From Sulfurimonas paralvinellae (GTDB lineage: Bacteria > Campylobacterota > Campylobacteria > Campylobacterales > Sulfurimonadaceae), in contig NZ_CP041406.1 in NCBI RefSeq assembly GCF_014905135.1, forward strand, positions 1,550,001-1,614,000: 64,000 bases of DNA. Reading direction: 5' to 3'. Shown here piece by piece: positions 1 to 9,039 of the stretch. Numbering within the stretch: position 1 is the first letter of the stretch; each line of letters starts with the position of its first letter. Made by a program: the position numbers and the translations under genes. The notes beneath the pieces were generated by a model, which was given only the letters and a program-made list of their open reading frames with translations, was not told where the DNA came from and ran no database searches.

Positions 1-1161
1 GAAATAAGGTTCAAAGATAGAATCTATATTCTCTTGTGAAATACCACCTGCGTTGTCGGCTATCTCTATAACAACCTCTTTATGTCTGCTAAAGATATTG
101 ATGCCAATATGAGGATTTTTGATATTGCGTGAGACAAGTTCGTCAACAGCATTGTTGATGATATTTAAAAGAACCTGTATCAATTCGTTCTGATATGTAG
201 CGACAACAATTCGCTGCTTCACATTGAATCTGATTTCTACCCGTGTCTTTTTTAATCTCGGTTCAATAAAAGAAATAGCCTTTTTTACAAGTTCATTGAT
301 ATCAACTGTCGCAATCTCTTTATTTGGTCTGAAATAGGTTTGAAAATCATCAATGGTTTCAGAGAGATAAACAACAGTATCACTGATATTTTCAAGTGCA
401 CTATCGAGTTCTGTATCAGGTATCTCTTCTCCTAGTAGTTTTTTTACCTGAAGGTTGGAGATATTGAGCGTTACAGTTGAGAGCGGTTGACGCCACTGAT
501 GGGCAATCATAGAGATCATCTCTCCCATCACGGCCTGTCTTGACTGCAATGTCAGCATCTTGTCTTTTTTCTGCATCTCTTTTATCTGCCGTTCCAACTG
601 TTCTTGCTGCTGCAATATCAGTCGTTTTGATTCAATCATTTTATATTTATAGAAATAGACGATCAAACTGACGATCACTAGTGCAAAGACAATATAAAAA
701 ACCTGAAAGAAGCTGTATTTGACAGGTATGTAAGGCTGCAGTGGTGCGATTAGAATCATGCCGATTAAGATTAAAAACCATACAATGGTCACTCTGTCAT
801 CAACAAGATAGAGCATTACGATAGGATAGGTGTATATCCAGACAAATTTCATCTGCGTTGGATCAGTGACATATATCAACAGTATCAACAGAGTCGTACC
901 TATGGTCGTAACAGACATAGAAACAAAAGTATAATACTGCTTACTGCGCCTTAAAAGAAAGAACGCAATGATGTTAAAAACGAAAAGTGAAAATTCAAAC
1001 CATGCCAAAGCACTGAAATGGTTGATAATAAAACCATAAATATAGGCGATAGAAGATGTTATAAGAGCTATATTTATCATCTGAAATCGACTGCGCTGTT
1101 CGATCTCATCTTTTTGAAACTGGTGACCGCTAACAAAAATATTTCTCAATGACATCTGCAT
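1..1161 (-). CDS. Membrane sensor histidine kinase, C-terminal end cut by window edge
   Basis: Two-component sensor kinase. The gene continues to the first base of the window without a stop, so the end of the ATPase domain is missing. The N-terminal half has about five hydrophobic segments (roughly residues 25-175), then a short coiled linker, a HisKA-type dimerisation helix with the phospho-acceptor in AHQWRQPL, and a HATPase with the N-box NIINNAVDEL and the start of the G-box (IADNAGG). The AHQWRQPL form of the H-box is common in Campylobacterota kinases. ATG codons at 1161 and 1155 are in frame; I chose 1161 because a purine-rich stretch sits about 5 bases before it. It lies 11 bases downstream of pabB on the same strand, so it may be co-transcribed. 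No response regulator is visible nearby and the ligand is unknown. Confidence 0.85.
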   Translation of the reverse strand, partial: MQMSLRNIFVSGHQFQKDEIEQRSRFQMINIALITSSIAYIYGFIINHFSALAWFEFSLFVFNIIAFFLLRRSKQYYTFVSMSVTTIGTTLLILLIYVTDPTQMKFVWIYTYPIVMLYLVDDRVTIVWFLILIGMILIAPLQPYIPVKYSFFQVFYIVFALVIVSLIVYFYKYKMIESKRLILQQQEQLERQIKEMQKKDKMLTLQSRQAVMGEMISMIAHQWRQPLSTVTLNISNLQVKKLLGEEIPDTELDSALENISDTVVYLSETIDDFQTYFRPNKEIATVDINELVKKAISFIEPRLKKTRVEIRFNVKQRIVVATYQNELIQVLLNIINNAVDELVSRNIKNPHIGINIFSRHKEVVIEIADNAGGISQENIDSIFEPYF

Positions 1162-1172
1162 CCGTTTCTCTC

Positions 1173-2111
1173 TTAAGGAAGATATATCTTATCTAGCATC
1201 TCTTCATATTCACTTACAGCATCACTGTCAAGCGTAATGCCGCCCCCGCTTTTATAGACATAACCATCTCTTGTTTTTTCAATAAAACGGATCATCACCC
1301 CGCTATCGAAGCTTTGTCCGTCAAACAGACCAAAAACACCGCTGAAAAATCCCCGCTCATACATTTCTGTCTTCTCTATTATATCCAAAGTACTCTTCTT
1401 TGGCGCACCGCTGATACTACCGGCGGGAAGCAGTGAATGCAGTATATCTCCAAGATGCTCACGCCAATCTTTGGGAAGTACGCCAGAGATATGTGAACTT
1501 ACCTGCCACAGCTCTTTTTCTCCTGCTTGAATTTTTTGTGTATAACGAAAACGATCAACCTTCACATCTCTTGCAACAATCGAGAGATCATTGCGTAGCA
1601 GATCAACGATCATAATATGCTCAGCCATCTCTTTAGCATTGGCTAAAATTTTCTCCTCTGCGTGAGGTATCGCCGCATCTATGGTTCCCTTCATCGGAAA
1701 TGTATGAATGATATCATCATTTATCTGCACAAACTTTTCAGGAGAAAAGCAGACGAACTCATCTTTGTAACGAAGTTTGTAATGTGCATTGGCAAGCGCA
1801 TATATCTCTTGAAGAGAAAGCTCAGTGTCAATAACAGTCGGCTGCGTGAGATTTAAAATGTAGGTATTACCTGAACGTATCTCCTCAATAATGGCATCAA
1901 ACTTTTTTTTATACAATGCAAAATCGAGGGGAGATTTCTTTAAAAAATGTGGATGTGCTTTGTAAACATACTCTTCACAAATAGCAAACTCTATATCACT
2001 CTTTTTGAGTTCATCAAGCGTAAAAACTTCTACATTCTCTGCTTTAAAATCACTCAAAAACAAAAAAGGAGTTCCCTCACGTGAGAGGGCATTTATTTTT
2101 TCAAAAGGCAT
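1173..2111 (-). CDS. pabB: Aminodeoxychorismate synthase component I (PabB-type chorismate-binding enzyme)
   Basis: Converts chorismate and ammonia to 4-amino-4-deoxychorismate for folate synthesis. The protein (312 aa) is essentially only the chorismate-binding catalytic domain. It shows GNTYILNLT, FPMKGTID, the lysine/glutamate region IMIVDLLRNDL, the motif PAGSISGAPK and the final SGGGITLDS block. Large TrpE/PabB proteins are about 450 residues or more; the short form lacking the N-terminal subdomain is usual for epsilonproteobacterial PabB. The gene lies 8 bases from the end of pyrB, so pyrB-pabB are probably one transcript, and folP is also in this window. Anthranilate synthase TrpE is the alternative, but the length and the lack of neighbouring trp genes argue against it. 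Confidence 0.85.
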   Translation of the reverse strand: MPFEKINALSREGTPFLFLSDFKAENVEVFTLDELKKSDIEFAICEEYVYKAHPHFLKKSPLDFALYKKKFDAIIEEIRSGNTYILNLTQPTVIDTELSLQEIYALANAHYKLRYKDEFVCFSPEKFVQINDDIIHTFPMKGTIDAAIPHAEEKILANAKEMAEHIMIVDLLRNDLSIVARDVKVDRFRYTQKIQAGEKELWQVSSHISGVLPKDWREHLGDILHSLLPAGSISGAPKKSTLDIIEKTEMYERGFFSGVFGLFDGQSFDSGVMIRFIEKTRDGYVYKSGGGITLDSDAVSEYEEMLDKIYLP

Positions 2112-2119
2112 CTCTGCGT

Positions 2120-2989
2120 TTAAACTATCAACTTTTTAAGAATTGCCATTCGGATATTGACACCGTTGCTCACCTGCTGGAGTACTTTGCAGCGTTTATC
2201 TTCAAGCATCGCATCGCTAATATCTATGTTTCTGTGTACCGGACCAGGATGGAGTAAAATGATGTCACGATCCCCTACCAACTCTTCAGTGATACAAAAA
2301 TCGCTCGCATAATCCTTGAGTGATGCATAGCTTTGTGAAGAGTGACGCTCAGTCTGGGTTCGAAGACTCATAATAGCATCCACTTCATCGATGATATCAT
2401 GCAGATAGTGCGTCGTTCTAAGATCTGTTTTTGGTAAAAAATGCGGCGGAGCCACGAGGACTACTTCCATACCAAAACGTGTCAAAAGCTCAATGTTTGA
2501 ATTTGCCACACGGGAATTCTTAATGTCACCGACGATGGCTATCTTTTTACCACTTACATCTCCAAAATGATCCTTGAGCGTATAAAGGTCCAAAAGTGCC
2601 TGTGAGGGATGCGCATGAGCACCATCACCTGCATTTAAGATAGCGGCTTTTGTATGGTTAGAGAGAATTTTCGGCACACCGGCATTTTGATGACGGACAA
2701 TGATTGCGTGAGGGCCCATTGCATCGAGATTCATCGCTGTATCGACAAGTGTTTCACCTTTTTTTGTAGAGCTTTTTGCCACATCAAGATGCACTATCTC
2801 AGCGCCTAAACGTTTTGCGGCTATTTCAAAAGAGCTTTTTGTCCGTGTGGAGTTTTCAAAAAAGAGTGTAATAATGATCTTGTCCTGCAAAATCCGCTCG
2901 AATCTTCCATCACTGAACTCCTTTGCATCAGCTAAAAGTGCTTCTATCTCTTCTTTTGTAAAGTCATCAGTTCGAATTAAATGGCGCAT
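2120..2989 (-). CDS. pyrB: Aspartate carbamoyltransferase catalytic chain
   Basis: Catalyses carbamoyl phosphate plus L-aspartate to N-carbamoyl-aspartate, the first committed step of pyrimidine synthesis. The carbamoyl-phosphate motif [13 protein letters not shown] is at about residues 43-55, with [12 protein letters not shown] and [10 protein letters not shown] further on; these are standard ATCase blocks. At 289 aa it is close to the family's usual length of about 300. No regulatory pyrI gene is adjacent. It sits between bioD (about 20 bases upstream) and pabB (8 bases downstream) on the same strand, suggesting one transcript. Confidence 0.95.
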   Translation of the reverse strand: MRHLIRTDDFTKEEIEALLADAKEFSDGRFERILQDKIIITLFFENSTRTKSSFEIAAKRLGAEIVHLDVAKSSTKKGETLVDTAMNLDAMGPHAIIVRHQNAGVPKILSNHTKAAILNAGDGAHAHPSQALLDLYTLKDHFGDVSGKKIAIVGDIKNSRVANSNIELLTRFGMEVVLVAPPHFLPKTDLRTTHYLHDIIDEVDAIMSLRTQTERHSSQSYASLKDYASDFCITEELVGDRDIILLHPGPVHRNIDISDAMLEDKRCKVLQQVSNGVNIRMAILKKLIV

Positions 2990-3010
2990 GAGAATCTCTT
3001 TTATTTTAAT

Positions 3011-3658
3011 TTACAAATTATACAGGACATCGCAAAGCGTGTCAATGTCAGAAGCACTTTTATATACTTTGAGATCTTTAGCCAGAAAGTAAGGTTCACT
3101 GACTACAGAAAAACTCTCATCATCCTCTTTACAGTTAAAAACAGTCGCAAAAGACACTTTTTTATCTTCAAGTGTCTTTTGAGAAAGCAGTGTATCATTG
3201 ATACAGCCAAGTGAGCAGTGCGTCACTAGCAGTGCCGTTGCCTGAAGTGCTTTAATAAGGTCTATCATCATTGCATTACTGTCTAAAGGCACATAAAGCC
3301 CCCCTGCCCCTTCAATGAGCAAAACATCACAAAAGGCTTCCTGCTGTGCTATGGCTCTGTCTATCTTGTCATAATCAATGAGGCTGAAATTTGAAGCGAT
3401 GGCAGGAGCCGCAGGCAGTTCGTAAGAGATGGGCACGATATCTTCAACATCCAAAGACCAGGCAAGCGGATTGAGCTGTTTTAAAAGCCCTAAAAGTTCA
3501 TCCCCATCAGGATACATTTCATCTGTAACCCCAGTCTCTATCGGTTTAACCACACCGACACTATACCCTTTGTCAGTAAAAGCCCGCATCAAAAGTTTTG
3601 TGAGATATGTTTTACCGATGTCAGTATTGGTAGCTGTTATAAAAATTCGTTTTGCCAA
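3011..3658 (-). CDS. bioD: ATP-dependent dethiobiotin synthetase
   Basis: Makes dethiobiotin from 7,8-diaminopelargonate, CO2 and ATP, the penultimate step of biotin synthesis. The protein (215 aa) starts with a P-loop of the BioD type (TNTDIGKTYLTKLL, residues about 9-22) and has the KPIETG loop and the LIEGAGGLYVPL block. Length is normal for the family. It is the first gene of a probable bioD-pyrB-pabB-kinase run. Other bio genes are not in the window. Confidence 0.93.
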   Translation of the reverse strand: MAKRIFITATNTDIGKTYLTKLLMRAFTDKGYSVGVVKPIETGVTDEMYPDGDELLGLLKQLNPLAWSLDVEDIVPISYELPAAPAIASNFSLIDYDKIDRAIAQQEAFCDVLLIEGAGGLYVPLDSNAMMIDLIKALQATALLVTHCSLGCINDTLLSQKTLEDKKVSFATVFNCKEDDESFSVVSEPYFLAKDLKVYKSASDIDTLCDVLYNL

Positions 3659-3761
3659 AATTTCTCTCTTAATTATTTAAAAGATTATAGCAAAATAAAA
3701 TTTTATAAGATAATGAAAAAATTGAAAACTATTAGATTTTTGCTTAATGTGCTTTAGATTT

Positions 3762-3828
3762 GGATGTTTTTGTAAAGGAGCTTACTGAAGTAAGTGACTG
3801 CACAAATCATCCGAAGATGAAGTGCAGT
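3762..3828. repeat. Compound palindromic intergenic sequence between ilvC and bioD
   Basis: Several inverted repeats are nested in about 67 bases. There is an outer pair at 3762-3773 and 3802-3812 (GGATG..TTTGT against ACAAATCATCC), a perfect inner palindrome CTTACT-GA-AGTAAG at 3781-3794, and a hairpin ACTGCAC (3797-3803)/GTGCAGT (3822-3828) that encloses TCATC-CGAA-GATGA. It lies just downstream of ilvC, so it could act as its terminator, but no clean T-run follows in that direction. The layout resembles the larger element before nth. Confidence 0.55.
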
Positions 3829-3841
3829 AAGTAAAAAGATA

Positions 3842-4901
<1,060 letters not shown>

Positions 4902-4912
4902 AAATTTGTCGC

Positions 4913-4918
4913 ATTATA
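4913..4918 (-). promoter_or_regulatory. -10 box of ilvC promoter
   Basis: A perfect TATAAT reads on the minus strand, about 50 bases before the ilvC start codon. No good -35 is seen, which is normal for the vegetative promoters of this group. Confidence 0.55.
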
Positions 4919-4994
4919 CTGAAACTTTTGTAAAACTTTTATTAGTTCTAGCTTATAACAAAGATAAAAATATTTATCTTAATCTCACACTCTG

Positions 4995-5000
4995 TATAAT
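4995..5000 (+). promoter_or_regulatory. -10 box upstream of the 5023 gene
   Basis: TATAAT lies 22 bases before the ATG at 5023, followed by the ribosome-binding site AGAGG. It is divergent to the ilvC promoter. Confidence 0.55.
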
Positions 5001-5022
5001 ATGAAAAAAATTAGAGGCAGTT

Positions 5023-5676
5023 ATGAAAAAATTTAACCTATTTAACGAGATAATCATTACAAGTAAAAAAGAACTTCTTAATGCTGTAAACTCTCAAAAA
5101 GAGTTTGGTATAAACACGCAAGGGGAGATTGTATTTGCACCTTTTAATGCTAAAGAGATACTGATCTATCAAGACAAACACACGCCGCAGGCTTCGAGTG
5201 CCCTTATGCCGCCGAAAGTCCCAACACTCACCGATATCTTGGGAGAAAAGTATCAGATAGTAGAGGATGATGACCGTCTGCTTATAAAAGCATTCTCAAA
5301 CTGGCAGGAACTTATCAAGATAAATACACCTCGCGCATCGTATGACGATACCACAGGAGATGGTGTCGATAAATTTGCAAACAATGAGCTTGAAGATATC
5401 GGCTGGAATGCAACTGAATTTGACATCTCTTACCGGGAACTCGTTGAAGTTTTAGAAGAGAAATGCGATGGGACACTGCTTTGCATCGAGCAGGAAGAGC
5501 CCTCTTATCAGTTCAGTGGATTAGGTTTTATAGCTGACGACAAACAGGCAAAAGAGATTCTTTTTAACTATTGTCAGGAAAAAATCAAAAAAATGACAAA
5601 CGAAGACCCTCTGTATGCCAAAGACAACCTAAGCTCCGATGAAGAAGAAGCTGCAGAATTTTTCGCTGTGCTATAA
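5023..5676 (+). CDS. Conserved hypothetical protein, partner of the NYN protein
   Basis: I do not recognise a known domain. The product is 217 aa, soluble and acidic, with no signal peptide or membrane segment. The first 60 residues look like a small alpha/beta fold, followed by a central ETD-rich region (residues about 80-150) and an acidic tail with a run of Asp/Glu near residues 203-212. It starts at an ATG preceded by AGAGG and ends 8 bases before the NYN-domain gene, so the two are probably co-transcribed. Function is unknown; the pairing suggests a shared RNA- or nucleic-acid-related job, which is inference only. Confidence 0.75.
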   Translation: MKKFNLFNEIIITSKKELLNAVNSQKEFGINTQGEIVFAPFNAKEILIYQDKHTPQASSALMPPKVPTLTDILGEKYQIVEDDDRLLIKAFSNWQELIKINTPRASYDDTTGDGVDKFANNELEDIGWNATEFDISYRELVEVLEEKCDGTLLCIEQEEPSYQFSGLGFIADDKQAKEILFNYCQEKIKKMTNEDPLYAKDNLSSDEEEAAEFFAVL

Positions 5677-5684
5677 TCCAACAA

Positions 5685-6419
5685 ATGACAAACAAACAAA
5701 AAATCACCATCGAGTATAAGTATCGCGGCAGTATCGAACTGCCGGACACTCCTCACTCAAAAGATATCTTCTTTCGTGTTAAACAGGCTTATGCAAACCA
5801 TGAAAAGATGGGTGTGCATCTTCTTTTCTCACGCAATAAGCTTCAACAGCTCAAAAAATACCAAAAGGGTGCTGCGGAAAATGAACTCTTGGAGTTGGAT
5901 TTTTACATTAACATGGGTGAGATACTTGGCTTTGAGACAAAAGATGCACAAAAATTAAAACAATCCATTATCCTTATCAACGATACTGCCCATACAGGCT
6001 TTAACATCACCAAACGTCTCAAGCTCATCAACAAAAAAAAGCCCTCTCACGCAAAGAAGAGTTACCTCTTTTGGGATATTGAGAACTTTTCAAGTATCGC
6101 GTCCATCTTCAATGATGTCATAGAACCCTATAACATAGACGATAAGAACATATTTCTAGCAGCAAACCCTGATTCACTCTACTTAAAAAAAGCGGAGTGG
6201 GAAGCAAATCTCTATGATTATGGAAAAACGCTCAACTCTTTTGAATTTATAAAGTGTGACCATGGAAAGAATGTAGCAGATGATGTTTTGCTGCGTGAGA
6301 TGCAGAAACTGCACTTGAAAAACACAAATATCTTTATACTCACCTTTGACAGAGAGCTAAAAGAGCGTTTCACGCAAGAGGTGGATAAAAGCAACAACCT
6401 CTATATCTTGGGCAAATAA
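5685..6419 (+). CDS. NYN/PIN-like domain protein, putative RNase
   Basis: The C-terminal half (residues about 124-244) looks like a NYN/PIN-fold nuclease. It has an aspartate at the end of the first strand (LFWDIENFSS, D131), an acidic pair in the middle (KNVADDVLLREM, D199-D200) and another aspartate after the last strand (FILTFDREL, D222). This spacing of acidic residues is what these metal-dependent RNases use. The N-terminal 120 residues are lysine-rich and not assigned. The usual GDSDF block is replaced by TFDREL, so activity is not certain. It follows the 217-aa unknown gene by 8 bases and ends 15 bases from ruvX (convergent). Confidence 0.7.
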   Translation: MTNKQKITIEYKYRGSIELPDTPHSKDIFFRVKQAYANHEKMGVHLLFSRNKLQQLKKYQKGAAENELLELDFYINMGEILGFETKDAQKLKQSIILINDTAHTGFNITKRLKLINKKKPSHAKKSYLFWDIENFSSIASIFNDVIEPYNIDDKNIFLAANPDSLYLKKAEWEANLYDYGKTLNSFEFIKCDHGKNVADDVLLREMQKLHLKNTNIFILTFDRELKERFTQEVDKSNNLYILGK

Positions 6420-6434
6420 CTTTAAAGTATACCT

Positions 6435-6824
6435 CTACTTACGAGCCAGATACCTCTGCAGAATTATCATAGCAGAGAGTGAATCGATGCGCCCGTCACG
6501 TATCTGTTTCATCTCTCCTTTCATAAGAGCTTCTGCTTCTTTGGAGCTGCCTGCTTCATCTTGAAAAAAGACTTCCCCTTGAAAATCGACAAGATTCATA
6601 AAGTGTTCTATCCTGCGGCGCATCTCATCTTCACTGCTTCCGCCAAGCGGCAGACCGACAACGACTACATCGGCTTCCCACTCTTTTAGCACTGTTTGTA
6701 CTTCAGCTGCTGCTTGATTGCGATTCTTACGGATGACTGCCGGCAGCGGTGTTACAATGTCCTTATGTGCAGAATAGGCAAGACCGATACGCTTGAGTCC
6801 TAAATCAATAGCAATATATTTCAT
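6435..6824 (-). CDS. ruvX: YqgF/RuvX-type Holliday junction resolvase-like RNase
   Basis: Member of the YqgF/RuvX family (RNase H fold), implicated in pre-16S rRNA maturation and annotated as a putative Holliday junction resolvase. The protein is 129 aa and starts with the diagnostic MKYIAIDLGLKRIGLAYS, with the first catalytic Asp at residue 7. It then has VVVGLPLGG and the QDEAGSSKEAE block with a second acidic site. Length is normal. The start codon directly abuts the stop of mnmE, and it is the last gene of the rpmH-led operon. In C. jejuni and H. pylori ruvX sits next to dprA; here dprA is about 35 kb away. Confidence 0.88.
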   Translation of the reverse strand: MKYIAIDLGLKRIGLAYSAHKDIVTPLPAVIRKNRNQAAAEVQTVLKEWEADVVVVGLPLGGSSEDEMRRRIEHFMNLVDFQGEVFFQDEAGSSKEAEALMKGEMKQIRDGRIDSLSAMIILQRYLARK

Positions 6825-8165
6825 CTATTTTCCAAGACAAAAAGAGCCGAACATCTTGTCAAGCATCTCATCATTTTCAAACGGGCGTGTTATGCTTGCC
6901 ATTGCCTTGACGGCTTCATTGAGATGAAAAGAGAAAATTTCAAGTTCTTGTGACTCAAGCGGTTCATACGCCTCTTCAATATTACGCATCGTCTCCCTCA
7001 CCGCACTGATCTGACGCTCCGAAATCAGCATGATCTCATCACTGCTGTTACTACTGTCCATAATGGCTTGCAGCTTTGCAACAAGAGAAGAGACATCCTC
7101 TTTGGAATTGAGTTCAAGATCGAAATCCATACCCTCAAGTAGAAATTTCTGCGGCAGATCGACTTTGTTTTTAATGATGATCTTCTCTTTATCGGCTGCG
7201 TGAGCATGCAACAGTTCGACGATCTGGCTATCCTCATCATCAGCCTCACGTGAGCCGTCAAAGAGAGCGATGACGATATCACTCTGTTTAATAGCATCGA
7301 GACTTCTCTCTATTCCTATGCGTTCTATCTCATCATCAGCCTCACGGATTCCTGCCGTATCAACGATTCGGATAAGGTGTGTGCCGATCTTCACCTGTTC
7401 TTCAATAGTATCACGTGTCGTTCCCGCTATATCACTGACTATGGCACGATTATAATTCAGCAACGCATTTAAAAGGGAGCTTTTACCGACATTCGGTTTT
7501 CCAATTATAGCTACACGAAAGCCCTGCATCAAGCCTGCGCGTGACTGCGATGCCATCAATGTTTTTTGCAGCAGCTTATACAGTTCATCGAGTTTTGCTC
7601 TTATCTGCGCAACCAAATCTGTTGGCAGATCCTCTTCTGCATAATCGATCGTCACTTCAGAGTAAGCAAGTATATGAATTATCTCATCTCTGACCTGCTC
7701 GATGAACTCTTTAAGTGAGCCTTTCATCTGAGCGGCAAGTATCTTCGCCGCATCTTCACTCTTTGCCTCTATGAGTTGTGAGATAGCTTCTGCTTCGCTG
7801 AGATCTATTCTTCCGTTAAAAAAAGCCCGTTTGGAAAACTCGCCGGCATTGGCAAGGCGTGCACCTGCATCCAAAGCTGCCTTGAGAATACTCTGTGCAA
7901 CGATATAACCGCCATGACACTGGATCTCGACAACATCCTCTGCAGTAAAAGAGTGCGGCCCTTTGAAATAAATAACGATAGACTCATCAATAAGTTCACC
8001 ATCAGCATTGTAAATATTTGTCAGCGTTGCATATCTGTTTTGGAAATTTTCTTTTTTGGAGAGTTTTTTTGCGATTGAGAATGACTCAGCGCCGCTGAGT
8101 CTAATTATTGCAATAGAGCCAATGCCATTTGCAGTGGCAACGGCTGCTATAGTATCATTTTCCAT
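6825..8165 (-). CDS. mnmE: tRNA modification GTPase MnmE
   Basis: With MnmG it installs the carboxymethylaminomethyl group on U34 of certain tRNAs. At 446 aa it has the N-terminal folate-binding domain (DTIAAVATANGIGSIAIIRLSG), a helical domain, and an inserted G domain with GKPNVGKSS (about residues 225-233), DIAGTTRD and DTAG. The C-terminal end is CLGK, the MnmE formyl-folate Cys motif. It follows jag by 2 bases and abuts ruvX, in a tight operon. Confidence 0.97.
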   Translation of the reverse strand: MENDTIAAVATANGIGSIAIIRLSGAESFSIAKKLSKKENFQNRYATLTNIYNADGELIDESIVIYFKGPHSFTAEDVVEIQCHGGYIVAQSILKAALDAGARLANAGEFSKRAFFNGRIDLSEAEAISQLIEAKSEDAAKILAAQMKGSLKEFIEQVRDEIIHILAYSEVTIDYAEEDLPTDLVAQIRAKLDELYKLLQKTLMASQSRAGLMQGFRVAIIGKPNVGKSSLLNALLNYNRAIVSDIAGTTRDTIEEQVKIGTHLIRIVDTAGIREADDEIERIGIERSLDAIKQSDIVIALFDGSREADDEDSQIVELLHAHAADKEKIIIKNKVDLPQKFLLEGMDFDLELNSKEDVSSLVAKLQAIMDSSNSSDEIMLISERQISAVRETMRNIEEAYEPLESQELEIFSFHLNEAVKAMASITRPFENDEMLDKMFGSFCLGK

Positions 8166-8167
8166 GA

Positions 8168-9037
8168 TCAGTTCGTGTGGTAATCATTTACCAGAATATA
8201 TTTAAGTCCGTCCCGAGTTGAACGGATAACGACATATTTTTCCGGATAACGCTCACGCAGCTCTTTGAGTGCGATCTGAACGAGAACACCATCAAGAATT
8301 TTTGTTTGTGCACGGCCGTCTCTGTCGATATTTTCACATACTGACGTGAGATAACGGCCGACGGACTCTTCCTGATTTTTCAAAAATTCTGCGATCTCCA
8401 GACGAAGCTGTACATCATATTTTGTATTTATCCAGTTAAAGAGCATATAAGAGAGTGCTTTGTAACGGTACCCTTCTTTTCCTATGAGCAGTGCTGCATC
8501 TTCACCTTTAAACTCTACAAGCAGTGTCTCATTGTCATATGGGCTAACTTCAATGGTATCGATCTCGAAACATATCAGCTTAAAAAGGTCATTGATCTCT
8601 TTTTGCACTTCAACTGCAATGGCATCGATGTCAACGGAAACTTCTTTTTCGATATTCTCTTCATCATAAGCGTCATCATAATCTGCCGTATAGTCCAGCC
8701 CACTTGCCAAATCTTCCTCTAACTCTTCTTCATCCTGATCACTCACAAAAGAGGTCGGCATGATAGTGTCATTTAAGAATGTCGGGCTTATTTCTTCCTC
8801 TCTAACAACAGGCTTCTCTTTTTTTGGAGATACTTGTTTTGGAGTATTTACTTCATTCTTGACCTGTTTTGATTTATCAATCGTTGCAACAATGATTGCC
8901 GGCTTTTTAAAAAGTCCCAAAAAACCGCCGCTTGGAGCTTGTACAACTTCAACAGCCATCTCCGTAACGGAACATTTTAGTGTAGCTGCTGCATCTTTGT
9001 AGGCTTCTTCAAGGGTTACAGCTTCTATCTTAATCAT
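8168..9037 (-). CDS. jag: Jag/KhpB family KH-R3H RNA-binding protein
   Basis: RNA-binding protein usually encoded beside yidC. The product is 289 aa. It has a Jag N-terminal domain (residues 1-50, with the GFLGLFKKPA motif), then an acidic low-complexity linker rich in Asp/Glu (about 75-130), then a KH domain (about 150-220, with LIGKEGYRYKALSYML in place of the usual GxxG loop) and a C-terminal R3H domain (RxxxH-like, ending in ILVNDYHTN). The long acidic linker is longer than in Firmicute KhpB. Neighbours are yidC (2 bases) and mnmE (2 bases). Confidence 0.88.
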   Translation of the reverse strand: MIKIEAVTLEEAYKDAAATLKCSVTEMAVEVVQAPSGGFLGLFKKPAIIVATIDKSKQVKNEVNTPKQVSPKKEKPVVREEEISPTFLNDTIMPTSFVSDQDEEELEEDLASGLDYTADYDDAYDEENIEKEVSVDIDAIAVEVQKEINDLFKLICFEIDTIEVSPYDNETLLVEFKGEDAALLIGKEGYRYKALSYMLFNWINTKYDVQLRLEIAEFLKNQEESVGRYLTSVCENIDRDGRAQTKILDGVLVQIALKELRERYPEKYVVIRSTRDGLKYILVNDYHTN

Positions 9038-9039
9038 AA

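Noticed and set aside
2045-2054. CTCACGTGAG palindrome as another copy of the 8-mer
   Set aside because: It shares only part of TGCGTGAG and was not counted.
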